A stretch of DNA of 64,000 nt from assembly GCA_947095535.1 (NCBI GenBank), contig OX352774.1, positions 208,804,965-208,868,964 of the forward strand, given 5' to 3'. Numbering within the stretch: position 1 is the first letter of the stretch; every line of letters starts with the position of its first letter. Position numbers and translations under genes: made by a program. The notes beneath the pieces were generated by a model. That model ran no database searches, was not told where the DNA came from, and saw nothing but the letters and a program-made list of their open reading frames with translations. This stretch comes from Poecilobothrus nobilitatus (lineage: Eukaryota > Arthropoda > Insecta > Diptera > Dolichopodidae). Below are positions 1 to 13,265 of the stretch, piece after piece.

Positions 1-1170
1 CGAATTTGATTTTTTTCACAACAGAGAATTAATTTAGCAGTTTTTGATCACCAAAAAAACTTCTGTTCTTAACAGCAGAAATTTACCTATATGCAAGTAG
101 TTTATCTTACTAAAGATTATTTATAGCGCTTCAAAGTGATTCAGTCTTTAAATTCATATAAAACATAGATTTCGGTATTTTTTTCGTTTATATTTAGATT
201 GTATACTATACGATAAAGTCAACGGGAGAAAATGTCCATTTTATTACATTTTAAAATAATATTTTTTTATAATTTTAAACTTATTTAATCAATATTTAAA
301 ACAAACTGAAACAAAAAAAAAATAAAAAAAAATTAATAACAGATTGAAAACAAAGAATAAAAATGTCAAAAAATCATACAAAAAATTTTTTTAAATTCAA
401 TTTTTTTTTTCAATATTATATACTTATGCATGCAAATTTCTTTTCTGCATTTTTAAATGCAAAATTAAAAATTTAAAAAAATTTATTTCAAAAGGATTTC
501 AAAAAGATTTTATGCCATCAAGGATAATGGTTATTTTTTATTTTACTTTATTTTGTTTTCTTTTTTTTTGTTAAAAAAGCATGTATTACAAGGATATAAA
601 AAAATATTATTAATAAATAATTTAATAATTTAAAACAAAAAAAAAAAAAAACAAAAAAATATATTAAAAAGATGAAAAGAAATTTTTATAGCTGATAGTA
701 AATTAAATTAAATTTGTTTTTGTATGTAAAAAAATATTTGACTACTTAATAAATTTTATGAACTGTTTGATTATAAATGAATTTTCTCACTTTACATTAT
801 AGAAGAGAGTTTGTACTAACAAGTGAGAGAATTTGTACTGACGCATTACTGGTTATATACAGGCAATCGCGTAGAAAGAGAATTTGAAAAATAAGATCCA
901 AATTTTGACAATTTAGTATGAAAAAACAGAATTTTTCAAATTAAATTTAAAGGATCTTATTGTTCTGCACTAAAAAATAATAAATGATATTATTTATATA
1001 AAATTTGGAATATTTTCTATAAACTGTGAAAATCATTTTAAAAAAAATTAATCATTTGCATATTCAAAATTGAGTTTTAAAAAAATTCTACTGAAATTGA
1101 AACATAGACACCCACTTCGATTAAAGTGCTTAAACACACTGCACTGAGTAGTGTAGTACTGGCTGAACTA
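1..1170. other. AT-rich non-coding DNA, no gene seen
   Basis: This stretch is dominated by A and T tracts and has no open frame of convincing composition. The only local structure I see is a short direct repeat, GAGAG(A)-TTTGTACT, present twice around 806-840. It could be intergenic or intronic; the sequence does not decide. Confidence 0.6.
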
Positions 1171-1171
1171 T

Positions 1172-2502
1172 AAAATAAACAAGTAAAAATAACAGTAAGT
1201 CGATGTAACCGACTTATTTATACCCTACACCTAAAAAATTCAAATTAAATTAAAAATCCATAAGTTATTTTAGTTAGGTATTTAATACAAGCTAAAAAAA
1301 ATAAATGCTGTTACAACCTTTGTACAAAATTTCAGGTTTCTATCTTTATTAAATTCGAAAATATGATTGTTAGGTCTTGGGAAGTGTGTGAAGGCACGCG
1401 GACCACCACCCCAATTCATCTCAAATTTTAGAGACATCAACAGGGTAGAACATTCTTACGTCAAATTTCAAGTTTATATATTTATTAATTTCGAAGATAT
1501 GCTTGTTTGGTCTTAGGAGTTGTGTGGCAGATACCCGAACAACCATTCTAATTCATCTTAAATTTTGGACAAATCAGGGATTCAGGAAACAACACTCTTG
1601 TACCAAATTTGAAGTTTCTGTCTTTATTAATTTCTAAGATATGCTTGTTCGGTTTTGGGAGTTGTATGGGAGGTACCCGAACGACCACTCCAATTCATCT
1701 CAAATTTTAGGCAAATCGGGGATTTAGGAAACAGCACCCTCGTATCAAATTTGAAGTTCCTATCTTTATTAATTTCGAAGATATGCATGTTCGGTTTTGG
1801 GAGTTGTATGGGAGGTACCCGAACAGCTCCACCAATTTATCTCAAATTTTGGACAAATCAGGGATTCAGGAAACAACACCCTAGTACCAAATTTGAAGTT
1901 TCTGTCTTTATTAATTTCGAAGATATGCTTGTTTGGTTTTGGGAGTTGTATGGGAGGTACCCGAACGACCACTCCAATTCATCTCAAATTTTAAACAAAT
2001 CAGGGATTTAGGAAACAGCACTCTCGTATCAAATTTGAAGTTCCTATCTTTATTAATTTCGAAGATATGCATGTTCGGTTTTGGGAGTTGTATGGGAGGT
2101 ACCCGAACAACCACTCCAATTCATCTCAAATTTTGGGGATATCAGGGATTCAGAAAAACACACTCTCGTACAAAATTTTAAATTTCTATCTTTATTTATT
2201 TCGAAAATATACGTATTAGGTTTTGGGAGTTGTATGGGAGGTACTCGAACGCATGGTCCGATTTCGCCCATTTACAATCCCGGCCTTACCTTAGTCATTG
2301 TTAACCTGCAGTATAAATTTCATCAAGATAGCATCATTATTTTTTGAGTTATCGTGCGTACGGACGGACATCGCTAAATCGACTCAGACGGTGATCCTGA
2401 TTCAGAATATATATACATGTCTATACCTAACTCGCTTCCTTTTGGTGGTTACAAACACCATACCAAAGTTAATATACCCTATACTTATGTGTATGGTATA
2501 AA
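1172..2502 (-). mobile_element. DINE/Helitron-like non-autonomous element with central tandem repeats
   Basis: Read on the minus strand, the element starts near 2502 with a hairpin formed by TATACCATAC and GTATAGGGTATA. It continues through a GAATCAGGATCAC / GAGTCGAT / GTCCGTCCGTACG / CACGATAACTC block (about 2345-2410). It then runs through seven tandem repeats of about 142 bp, and ends near 1200-1231 with GTGTAGGGTATA and a hairpin AAGTCG...CGACTT, followed by a tract ending in ACTTGTTT. The plus-strand ends TATACCCTACAC (1220-1231) and GTGTATGGTATA (2490-2501) are near-perfect inverted repeats. This order of parts resembles fly DINE-1/DINE-TR1 Helitrons (family knowledge). No transposase or helicase frame is present, so it would be non-autonomous. 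The exact ends, especially on the 1172 side, are uncertain. A second member lies at 63045-63815. Confidence 0.72.
1310..2265 (-). repeat. 142-bp central tandem repeat array, seven copies
   Basis: The phrase GGGAGTTGTATGGGAGGTAC, or a variant of it, recurs with its first base at 1379, 1515, 1657, 1799, 1941, 2083 and 2225. Spacings are 136 and then five times exactly 142 bp. Copies alternate in type: those ending ATGCATGTTCGG (before 1799 and 2083) share GGATTTAGGAAACAGCA. Those ending ATGCTTGTT (before 1657 and 1941) share GGATTCAGGAAACAACA. This implies a 284-bp dimer as the recent unit of amplification. Because 142 is not a multiple of 3, the overlapping open frames here change phase from copy to copy and are not a protein. 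The first two copies are the most diverged. Confidence 0.9.
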
Positions 2503-3315
2503 AAGCGAAGTCATATTTTTAATTTTTATATGAACGGAACTGAATAAGAACAAAAGAAAAAATCAGCTTTCTCCACCACAAGACCGACAGCCACTACACG
2601 AAAAGTACAATTCCAAAATTTATAGATTTTTTACATAATAACTTACATATATCAAAGGAAAATAACTTCTAATAATTTAACAACATTTTGTTTTATTCAA
2701 TAACAATAATAATCAATGAAATCGTAAAAATATACGTGCATTCATTCATACATCCATTTACATTATAATGTAATGTACATGATTTTTTTTCATTCAAAAA
2801 TATTGGAAGTAAAAAATAATAAAAACTGTAAACAAATACAAAACAAACATAAGATTAACATTGAATCTGCTAACAAAAATTTTACCGTTTAATTTTGTGT
2901 CATCAACAAAAGAATAATATGCATAGATATAAGTACATACATATATATAAATTTTTAAGAAATTAAAAAAAAACAAAAAAAAAATTGTTCATATAAATTC
3001 ATATGGAGTGTTGTTATGTACGAAATTTGGACTTAGAAAAAAAATTAAATAAAAGTTAAAGTTAGGCGGATCAAAAAATGTTATATGGCAAAGTTGTTGC
3101 TCTTTACTTGTGTTTCAACAACTTTTTCTTAATAATTTTTCTCATAAAATTTTTCTGTTACGAAATATTCGTAAAAAACTTAAAAAGTATACTAGTAAAC
3201 TACCACTTGCGCTTGTGCGATTTGTTCCAAAAGCTTATCAATCCGAGATATTTACGTCAAAACCTTAAATATGAAATTGCAAAAAATTCCATTGAGTCGT
3301 TTAAGCTGTACATGT

Positions 3316-3366
3316 GCCCACAGACATACCCACACACACACGCACCCACCCACACACACACACCAT
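3316..3366. repeat. CA-rich microsatellite
   Basis: This is an interrupted (CA)n / CCCACA tract, notable as one of the few C-rich stretches in the window. The His/Thr/Pro-rich end of a short open frame across it is simply this microsatellite translated. Confidence 0.85.
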
Positions 3367-3587
3367 GCTAAAGAAAACAACCTTCTCCACACCGGAGTAG
3401 TGCATATTTGCCAAAATCTCGGATACAAATTTTTAGTATGAAAACAATACCTCCCTTATACATAATTGTATGCGGTCGGTAAAAAGAATGCTAGAAAATA
3501 GAGAAATATTATTTTATGAACATTATTTATTATATGGTGTAGTTTGTTCAAACTTCGATTAAAATTTTCTACAAGATTGCCTGGTGT

Positions 3588-3612
3588 TGCTGGTATAGTG
3601 GTATAACCAGCA
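3588..3612. repeat. Imperfect hairpin
   Basis: TGCTGGTATA at 3588 is complementary to TATAACCAGCA ending at 3612, with one bulged base and a GTGG loop. The function is unknown; it is not followed by a T run, so it is not an obvious terminator. Confidence 0.5.
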
Positions 3613-6600
3613 CTGACTGACAAAGACAACATTTTTGCTAACAAAATGTAGATTTCAATGCGAAGTATTTATTTATTTTTAATTTCAAATGCAGATTCTA
3701 AGAATGCAAATAATTTTTGATTTCAATAAAATTTGCAAATTTGATAGGGTGATAGGCATATGGTCGTTTGGCGGGAATACTATTTTTTTTTTTAAATCTA
3801 ATGGTGTAAGGTGTTAAATTACAAAAATTTCCAGAAAATATTTAGTATCCGTAAAATATTTAAAATTTCATTCATTTAAGTAAAAAATTAAACTGTATTG
3901 CATAAAAAGAAAAAAAAGAATTGAATCTTTTTAAGTGAAAAAATTCTATATTAAATTAAATTCAACCATTGTTATTATTTAAAATATAAAATAAGATTTC
4001 TGAACATTATTTTATAAAAAAATATTAAATTAAAAAAATTTCAAATAAATTATGATAAAAATAAAACAAAAATTATATATAAAAGAGTACAAAATATAAA
4101 TAAAAATAATCATATAATCAAATAAAATATCTATAAATAAATTTTTTTTTTTTTTTTTTGTATTCTTATAAATTAGAATTTCGTACACCAATAAACCAAA
4201 AAAAAATTTATTCATATCACATTTTTTAATTTGCAAAATTTCGAGTAACTTTTTGTATTCAAATATGAATACTTATTTTTATTTTTATTTAATTTAATTT
4301 TGTTTTTTTTTTTCTTTTTTTTTTTTCGAGAAATCGGTTTGGTTCTATAAGTGCAGTCTTTTCGTTTATCGTTTCGGTATCATCTTATTCACCTTTTTCT
4401 AACTTTTAGCTATACGTAAATATATTAAACGATTTATACTTGAACAAAAATTTTCTTTAACTTTTTTAAGATTTTTTTATTTTTTATTATACACTGTTTT
4501 AATTCAAAAAGTTTTTCGATTTCGCATATTATAAATTCTTCTTATACCAATATATTACGGAGTTATTTCGAAAAGTTTCTGAGATTTGAATTTGAATAAC
4601 TTTTTTTTTTAAAAATTTTTTATAAAATAAATTTATTTGTAAGTATGTACTTAATGTGGTAAAATAATTTTGTACTTTAAAATATTATTTGATTTTATTT
4701 CGCGGAATATTTCAGATACTTTTAATGTATCACTTAAGTTTTTTTATCTGTTTAGATAAATTGTGAATAAGTTCTTAAATTTTTCTCTTATTGGTTTCGA
4801 TTAATAACGGTTCATCTTGAGTACCTCTATGAATACAGTCTGTTTTTCAATTTAATTTCATTAAAAGTCGATTTAATTCAAACAATGGATATTGTGCTTA
4901 TCAATTAATGTTGCTTAACTTAACTTTTTTAATGTGCTGAACTTTGAGAAACAACTATAGATTTTTTTTCGTTGTCATTTTAATACATTACATTACTTCC
5001 TTGTTTGATACAATATTGTAAGGATTTTGTTTGTAAAAAAGTTTGGAAGGATTTTGCTATTGCTTTTTAAAATAATTCTTGAAATGGAAAATTTTGAGTT
5101 AATTGAAATTGACTTACGGTGACACTGTCAGTTTGTTTTGGCTAATAACGAAATTGACTTAATTTTCATGTTAATGATAAAAAATAGACGAGTACAATTT
5201 CTTATACATATATATTTGTATTTAGTTGAATAGGTCATTGTCATCGATTTATGTAAAAACGTAATAATATATATTGTAAAAGTAAAGACTCTCTCTGAAG
5301 ATTTCGTGAAGTTTCGTTATACAAAAAAAAAAAAAAAATTCGAATTAAAAAAAATCTAGGAAAAACAAATCTAGGAAGTAAATATCGTGAAAAAAATCGC
5401 GAATCTCCAATCTCGAAATATGAGTTTTTTTCGAAATTTTTTCTTACCTTCTTTTACAAAATATAGTTTTTAACTCTACAAAATTAAAAAATAACTGCTT
5501 TTATGTTTTTTTTTTTTCCAGATTTTTAATGCTTCGTTATTGAATTATAAAAAATTTTATTTGTGCTTGGCTACCATTTCAGTAAATATTATGAGATTTT
5601 TCCGAAATATGTTCGAAAAATAAATTATCGAATTTTTAGGCTTTTAAAAATCAATCATTTTTTTGCGAGATTTTTGTTTTTTTTTTTTTTTGGATTTTTA
5701 TCAATTCGAAATTTTTTTTCTTCGAATTTTTATTAATTAGAGTTTTGTTTTTTTTTTTTTGCCAATTTTTTATCACTTCAAGTTGTTTTTTTTTTTTTTG
5801 CAGATTTTTCTTTTCCCGATATTTTTAATTTGAGTTTTTTTTTTTAGTTCGAGATTTTTCTTATATCAAGAGTTTTTTTTTTACAATACAAGAAATCTTT
5901 TAATTCAAAAAAATCTGTAAATCCATAGATACAGACACCATAGTATTTCCATAAATTTTCTGAATAACCTTTGTATATAATTGATAATAACTATCTTATA
6001 TATAAGTACATACCTAGTAAATCATAAAAAATTTCATACTTCATTTGTATGCTTCTTTTTATTACTTATTATATTGCACTACAGCAGCAGTTAACTATGG
6101 CAAATGCAAATGCTTTCATATTAAAATAAATTGATAAAATTTTATTTTATTTCCATTTTTTTATTTTTTTTTTTTATTTTTTTTTTTTTTTTTGAATGAA
6201 AACGCTTCAATGCATTGTAAATATTTCTTAAGAAATTCAATACAATACAAAATTTATTGGTTTTTTTTGTTTTTTTTTTTGTTATTTTGTGTTACTAATT
6301 TTACATACAAACTCGTAAGAAAACACGAAAACACTTCTTTTGGATTCACTTATTTTTTTTGTTTTTTTTTTTTTAAATAATAATAATAAAAAATAGTAAA
6401 ATTGTAACCAATTTTTTTGTACGAGTTACTCGTATTATATGCAAAGATGAAAATCGTAAATAGTTAAAATGTGATTTTTTTTTTCATGGTTAATTTTTTT
6501 TTGTTTTTTATTTTTATTCTGTTGTTGTTGTTGCATTGCAGGTTGTTTAGTTTTATGTTGATTATTTTTCAATGTTGGCCGTTTTACACTCGTTGTTACA

Positions 6601-6913
6601 GGGGGGAAAAAAAAGAAATAAAAACTAATGCTCATACATACACATATACATAATATAATTTTATTGAAAAATTATTACCTTACATTACTTACAATAAAAG
6701 TTAAACTTTGTTAGAATTGAATTGGAATAATGATGACAAGAAAAGAAAATTTTTTTTTTTTGTTTTTGTTTTAATTTAATTTTTTATATGGGTAAGAAAA
6801 GACTGACAGACAAGTAAAGAAAAATTGGGCGCACACGATAAATATGATCTGTTTTAGTAATCCATCGATATTATGTCAAAATATTTCATGGAAATTAAAT
6901 TTTATTTTTTTTT

Positions 6914-6933
6914 TCTCTCTCTCTCTCTCTCTC
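6914..6933. repeat. (CT)n microsatellite
   Basis: About ten CT repeats follow a T tract directly. This is ordinary microsatellite DNA. Confidence 0.85.
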
Positions 6934-8898
6934 CCTTTCATTGAAAAAATGCGAGTGTAAAAGTTAAATACGAAAAAAAAAAACAGAATGAAAGAAAAAG
7001 AAGAAAAATTTTAAATTTTATCTTAAGTGGTTCTTTGATATTTCTAGTTATTTACTAGCGATAACATATTAATGGTTCAATATTTTCTATTATTGAGTAG
7101 GTTTAAAATGGATTCTGTCTGTCAAAAGATTAATACAATTAACATTTAAAAGGTATGCATATATGATTGTACATATACTGGTGTATATATATATTTTATT
7201 ATTAAATTTTATTAAGGATATTATTTGCATAATATATTTTGATTGAATTGGATTTGCATTTATTACTGTTATTTAATGTCACATTCAAATATTTTATTAT
7301 TATTTTAGTTTAAATTGATGACAAAAAAAAAAAATAAATAAATAAATCGACTTTTGATTTAAATAGAAATTAGAAAATAATAAACGGAATATTTAATGTA
7401 AAATATTTTTGAAAATATAAGATAGAATGTATTTGTACGAAAAAATATTAGAAAATTAGAAAGAATAGAAAAGATTTTAGAATAAAATAAATTTTACATT
7501 TTATTAACTACATTGCATCACATTCGGACACTCTCAGTCCATCACTTAAAACATTTAGTTCAGCCTTTATATAGTATGTAGTGTATACCGTTTTTTTTTG
7601 TCTTAATAACTAACCTTTTTGAAGTTCTTGAAGGAAATTGTTCACGAATTTTCCTGATTTACTTGATGAATTTCAATATATTATTAGAAGAATTATTAGA
7701 AGTCTAATTCAAACCCTGGGCTAGTATAGATTCAGTGATTATGAAATTTAACAGCAACAAAGAATTTGCTTACCAGTATAATTTTTCAGAGTAAGATTTA
7801 TGTAACAGCTATTGTAATTTGAGGATCCTGCAGTGAAAATGTTGTACCAGAATTCTGTTAAACATAAAAGAAAATATTTTTTCAATCTGATTTTTTGGCC
7901 AAGTGATTAAATTCAATATATTTAATGTATTAATAGTGAAAATATTGTGTTAATCGCTGTATTGATTTAAGAACATTAATGGGTATTAGAGTTTAAAATT
8001 CAAACTTTCTTTTTTTTTTTTTTATTAATTGTTAACATCAAATTCAGAATAGAAAATTATGAGCTTTCTTTGAAAATTCTCTTTTCGATAATAAAGTTCT
8101 TATGGAATTTATTTGAACACAATTATTAAAGCCACTGGGCAATTGCAGATGATAGGGATGGAAGTACTTAAAGAACTTTATTAAACATTAAAAAAATAAA
8201 TATGAAGTAAATTAAAAATAGCATAACATTAATTTTTTTTTGTCAAATTTTTATATTTATTTTTTTATTTGTAAAAATTTTATAGCAAAAACAAAAAAAA
8301 AAAAAACAATTCAAAAAAAAAATTTTATACGAATATTAACGCATATTTTTAAAAGGCTTACAAAACCTATTACAAAATTAAACAAGGATACATCGTTATT
8401 AATATATAATAATTATCATCAATTTAATTTTAATGATTTTCTTAATATATCAAAGAAAAATAAAAGTGAAAAATGAATTCAATCTGCAAAATTTATTTTT
8501 ACAAAATTTGTAATTCATTTAAAAGTTGGAAAATTAAAAGAAAATACTTAACCTTATATTAAAACATTTTCAAAAAAAAAAATTAAAAAAATAATTATTA
8601 TTATCACTATTGTGTTCAATTGTGTAAAATAAAAATTGTTATATTCAATAATTGTGTAAATATAATATTATTTCAACAAATTTCTTAAATAAATCAAAAA
8701 GTTTTTAAGTTATTTAAAAAAAAAAATAAAAAAAATTAAATAGTATAAAAAAAATTAAATAGAAAAAAAAAAGTACAAAGTCTGTGATAATTTAGCAAAA
8801 AAAAAAATATATATATATATATATATAAATAATTATAGTTAAGTTTTTTTTCCTCCCCAAATTAAAAATCAAATTTATAAAATACAAAATCTGCCTTT

Positions 8899-9291
8899 AT
8901 GTCGTTCAAAGAAGGCGATATACCTGTACAAAGAACATCAGTTCCTCCTTCATCATTTCCATCAGCATTTCATTCAACACCATCGTCATCATCACAATAT
9001 TATCGTCAATCTAGTTATAATATTGGTTCAACAAATGCAAGTAGTGGTGGTGGTGGTGTTGGCGGTGGTGGCGGTTTTATATCATCAAGTGAATCAGAAA
9101 CACCACCTGGTACATCCAGTTCAAAATGTAATCTTCATGTTGATTTTCTTGAAGCATTAATTTATTTACAAGATACATGTACAATAAATCGGCCAGTTTA
9201 TTATTATTCACAAACGTCAGATTCAAATTCTAAAAGACCAATTAATTGGCAAAAAAATTGTAAATGTTCATTGCATCAAATTTTAATAAAG
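8899..9291 (+). CDS. First coding exon of an unrecognised protein (partial gene)
   Basis: This is the only convincing coding segment in the window. An in-frame TAA at 8878-8880 lies just upstream of ATG 8899, which supports this start, although the context (T at -3) is weak. It encodes 131 residues. Residues 1-75 are Ser/Pro/Tyr-rich and disordered-looking, with a glycine run (about 50-59, GGGGVGGGGG). Residues 77-131 are non-repetitive, with a segment CNLHVDFLEALIYLQDT, a YYY patch at 101-103 and four cysteines (77, 94, 121, 123). The exon ends exactly between codons at AAG|GTTTGT (donor GT at 9292). Beyond it the frame becomes phenylalanine-rich poly-T translation, i.e. intron. There is no signal peptide or membrane segment. 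Low-complexity N-termini of this kind are common in large insect regulatory proteins, but I do not recognise the family. No confirmed second exon was found. Confidence 0.7.
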
Positions 9292-12200
9292 GTTTGTTTT
9301 TTTTTTTTTTTTATTATTATATTTTGTTTAATTTTTTTTAATCAATTTAATTTAAAAAATCAAAAACATCTATCTAATATAACTAGAAATAAATCTTCAA
9401 TAACTGGGAAATTACTTTTTTTGTACTTAATTATAGTTTTAGCTCCCTTTTTTTAGATAATTCGGTTAGATTGAGTTAGCCAAAACTATTAAGTGTAAAA
9501 AAGTCCCCATTTTAACCTTTGAAGTGAACTTTTAAAAGAATAATTAATATTTTAAACTTAATAATATTATTTGCTTTAAAATAGTACCCGGATTATTAAA
9601 ACTGAACTGTAAAAATTTAATTAAACTTAAGAAAGATTTTATATCAATTAAATTTTAGGGTCCTTTTTATAACAATATTTTATAATAGTTTTTAACAAAA
9701 AAAAATTTCCTTTTTAAATTCCATTTGAAGTAATCAGAGCCTAATCTGTTTGTTACAAACAATTTCTTTTTAATCGGTTTTCTCTTTTATTTACTTACTT
9801 TAAATAAATATTTCTGTGTGTGTGTGTGTATTTATGTTGTTTTATTAATATTTTTTTTTTTACTTTAGTTTTTTTTCAAAAGAAAAAATCCTTTAAATCC
9901 TCTAAAGGACTTAAAGAAATAATATTTACATTAAAAGGAGGAACCAGTAAAACAAAAATTTAATATTTTTAAATAACTTTTTAATCAAATTAAAATATTT
10001 TTATTTTTGTTGTTTTTTTATTTTACTATATATAACATTTCCGTTTGTATCCCGATATTTTATTTATTTTTTTTCCAGAAAACTTAACTGAATTAAAATG
10101 AGAATTTTCATTGTATTCTGTTATAATCCTTAAACCATAATTTAACCATTACACTCTCCAACTTCAAAATACAACAAAACTATAAAAACCACTAAAATAT
10201 TTTTCATTTTATAAATTTTATTCAGAATTAAATCACAATTCTAAATTCGGTTACATGATTTGCTACAAAAACACATCCCCTCTGTATTATATATATTGAG
10301 TCTCATCACTGCATCATACGAAAGGCAAAGAAGTTTATACAAAAAGCAAAATTGAAAAAAAGAAAAAAAAAAAAAAATAAAAATGTAAAGAAACAAAAAA
10401 TCTAATCAAAAACATCTGCAACTACTTTATAAAAATAATTCTACTGCAATAAACCTCAAAATTTCATAATTCTACACAACATACATACACACACACATAC
10501 ACTCAAACATAAATAACTGGAAATTATTATTGTGCCTGTCATAATAATAGGTTTGGGGCGAAATGTTGAGGAAATAGTGGTTTTGTTAAAAATGGTGGTG
10601 AAATTTTCAGTTACAAATTATAAGTGAGGGAGCTAAAATTTAGTATTTATTTATTTTTTTTTTTTGTAACTGTTGTTCTGCTTCTTATTATTATTGTTAT
10701 TATTGTTTTTTTTTTTGTTGCAAATAAAGGGTCAATACACTATTTAAATGTTTATATATGGTTTTTTAAAACAGAAGAAACCAACATTTATGTTACTGTA
10801 TATAATGTATATTTTGTTTTCTTGCACCGCACCAATCCTTTCTTTAATTTTATTTTTCAATCAACTTATATTATATAAAAAAAACGCCAAACTTTAACAG
10901 AAAGAACAAGTTGGTATAATATATGTTAGTCATGAAATCTGAACATAAAAAAAGAAAAAAACCTTTTAAATAGATTTTAGTTTTTCAGCCTAAAAGTATG
11001 TATTATTTTTTTTTTTTGTTTCATTTTCGTAGTAGTTTTTGATTTTACTTTAAAGTTTTTTGCAGACAGGATATTTTGAAGGTTATTTTTATGAATCTTT
11101 TACAAATACCCGTTTCTGTTGAAAAATATATAAAGTATATTTTTACATATTTGAATTGAATTGTATTTCTGTGTATATAAGAGGAAACATTTGTTAGTTA
11201 TACTTATTACCAAGAATTTTCCTGAAAAGAATAGTTATTTAAGTGTTGAAGATATTATTATGTTCTTTTGTATTTTATTAAATATGTAGATTATTTTAAT
11301 CTAGTGCAGTTTTTCAAAATTTTATAATATATAAATTATGAACTTATAAAAAAAAAAAAAATTCAAAAAAGTACATATTTGTTCTATAAAAAAAATTTTT
11401 TTTTCATTTTAATCTGATAATTTTTATCCTATAATAACCCGGAAACTATTAGTAGTTTTTTCTTTTTTTTCTTTTTACATTAAAAGTAAAACTTCCTGAA
11501 ATAAAAAATATTAAACAAAAAGAAAAATGTGAATAATGCTTTTTGAATTGAAGCCAAAAAAACAAAAAAAAAAAAAATAATAATAATAACTTCGTTAATT
11601 TTCTCTTTTTCTTTTATTTGCTTTTGAAACACTAAATATATTTTTGTTGTTGGAAAAAGGAGTTAGAAATTCAATCTTATAGTACAATCGACACTATTTT
11701 GTAGTCTGAATAACTTTCTAACTCAGATTATCTTTTTGATAATGAATATAGATAAATAAATGATTCTGTAATATAATTCTATAAGGATAAAATATATATA
11801 AAGAAAAAAATAAATTTTAGACCATTTTACAATTAGACTTTAATATTATCGTTATATTTTTTTGTATACTGTTATAAAATAGTTTAACTAATTAAAAACT
11901 AAGTATATAACAAAAATAATGAAAAAAAAAAAACAAAAATGTTTTGCTAAATTAAAGTTTTTTTTTTTTTAAATGTTTTTAAAATAGTTCAAGTGGAACC
12001 GGATACTTTTCTTTTTAGTTGTCTTTTTTTCTCTAAAATTTAATTAAAAGTTAGTTAGAAAAATGTTATTTATAGTATTTCCATTAACAGAGGGAATATA
12101 TCTAATTTCTTATTAGAAAAGAAAAAAAAAACTCTTTTTGAATATGTATCCGAATGAAAGTAAGTATATAGTATAACTAAAATCTAGAACTGACAAATGT

Positions 12201-12699
12201 CATTTAAGAGAATTAATCTAAACTTAATATATTGTTAAACAAATCTGTCAGATTAAGTTTTAATTCGTTTGACTTAATGACAAATTGTTTTTCTAAAAGC
12301 AGAATTTTATTTTTTCCTTATACATATATAAATAAAATATTTTTTAGCTTGAGAAATTTTTCAAATATGTACTTATCTTTAAAAGCAAAGTAAAATAGAT
12401 AAAAATGGCACTATAAAATAATTACTGTGACATTTAAGGTACTAACGAAATTAAAAATGTTATGTCATTTATCATTTCATTCTTATCAATATACAATAAT
12501 ATTTATATATATACAATATATCTATATTGTATCTATATAGCTAATAAGAACGAGAATTCTAAAATGTAGGAAGTTTTTCATAATACATGTCTCCTAATTG
12601 TGAAATAAATATTTTTTGTTATTGCGATTTGCCAAGTTTAATTCAAAAAAAATTAAAAAAAGTCATGAATGAGATTTAAGAATATGGCATTAAATTTTC

Positions 12700-12730
12700 A
12701 TGCAACTGTGCAACTGTTGCATGCAACTGA
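12700..12730. repeat. TGCAACTG direct-repeat cluster with palindrome
   Basis: The octamer TGCAACTG occurs three times in 31 bp, and GTTGCATGCAAC is a perfect 12-bp palindrome within it. A 76-codon minus-strand open frame runs across this point (12676-12906) with less biased composition than most here, but I see no recognisable domain in it. Confidence 0.6.
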
Positions 12731-13202
12731 AGAGGTTTATTAAATGTAAATTTCACAGATACTAGCGGCTTAAGATTTAACCACTCTAGCAGTTGCAGAG
12801 TTGGCTTATTACGTGTTAAGAACTTTAAATTTGGTTGTGTACCTTTAAATTTGTACCTTAACATGAAAGTTTTAGTAAAGAGTCCATATTCAAAGTTTAG
12901 GCTCAAGTCAAAATTACTTGAATCAAGAAAAAAATTAAATAAATTGAGTTAATTTTTTTTCTTTTGCATTTTAATTTGGATATTTAATTTGTATTCAAAC
13001 ATTTTCGTTCGATATCATATATTGAAGATGAATTCTATAACAAATTTTTTTTTTCTTAAATCAAATTTTCCTGAATGCATAATGAAGCCAAATGAACCAA
13101 GAATAAAAATTATTATCAAGAAAAGAAAATATAATTTAAATAAGAATACTTTTTTTTTTTTTTTTTTTTCTTGCCGAAATCATTTTGATTATTAGCGTAA
13201 TT

Positions 13203-13265
13203 GTAATGGTAATGATAATGATTATAATGTATAATGATAATGATTATTATTATCATCATAATGTT
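13203..13265. repeat. ATAATG/ATT-type simple repeat
   Basis: These are interrupted repeats of TAATGA and ATT/ATC triplets. Ordinary simple-sequence DNA. Confidence 0.75.

Larger units (their letters stand above)
2503..8877. other. AT-rich DNA upstream of the coding exon; no gene seen
   Basis: This stretch holds long poly-T/poly-A tracts (many 10-18 bp runs, densest around 5640-5890 and 6150-6380) and no convincing coding region. Recognisable small features are a CA-rich microsatellite at 3316-3366, an imperfect hairpin at 3588-3612, and a CT microsatellite at 6914-6933. A poly-A plus (AT)n tract lies at about 8797-8827, just before the exon. Part of it may be promoter, 5' UTR or 5' introns of the 8899 gene, but no core promoter could be singled out in such AT-rich sequence. 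Confidence 0.55.

Noticed and set aside
1655..2347. Overlapping open frames of 65-118 codons on both strands in the 142-bp repeats
   Set aside because: The repeat period is not a multiple of three, so the same peptide reappears in shifting frames. They are translations of tandem repeat DNA, not a repeat protein.
3078..3371. 97-codon open frame ending in a His/Thr/Pro-rich tail
   Set aside because: The tail is a CA microsatellite and the rest is composition-driven; no family was recognised.
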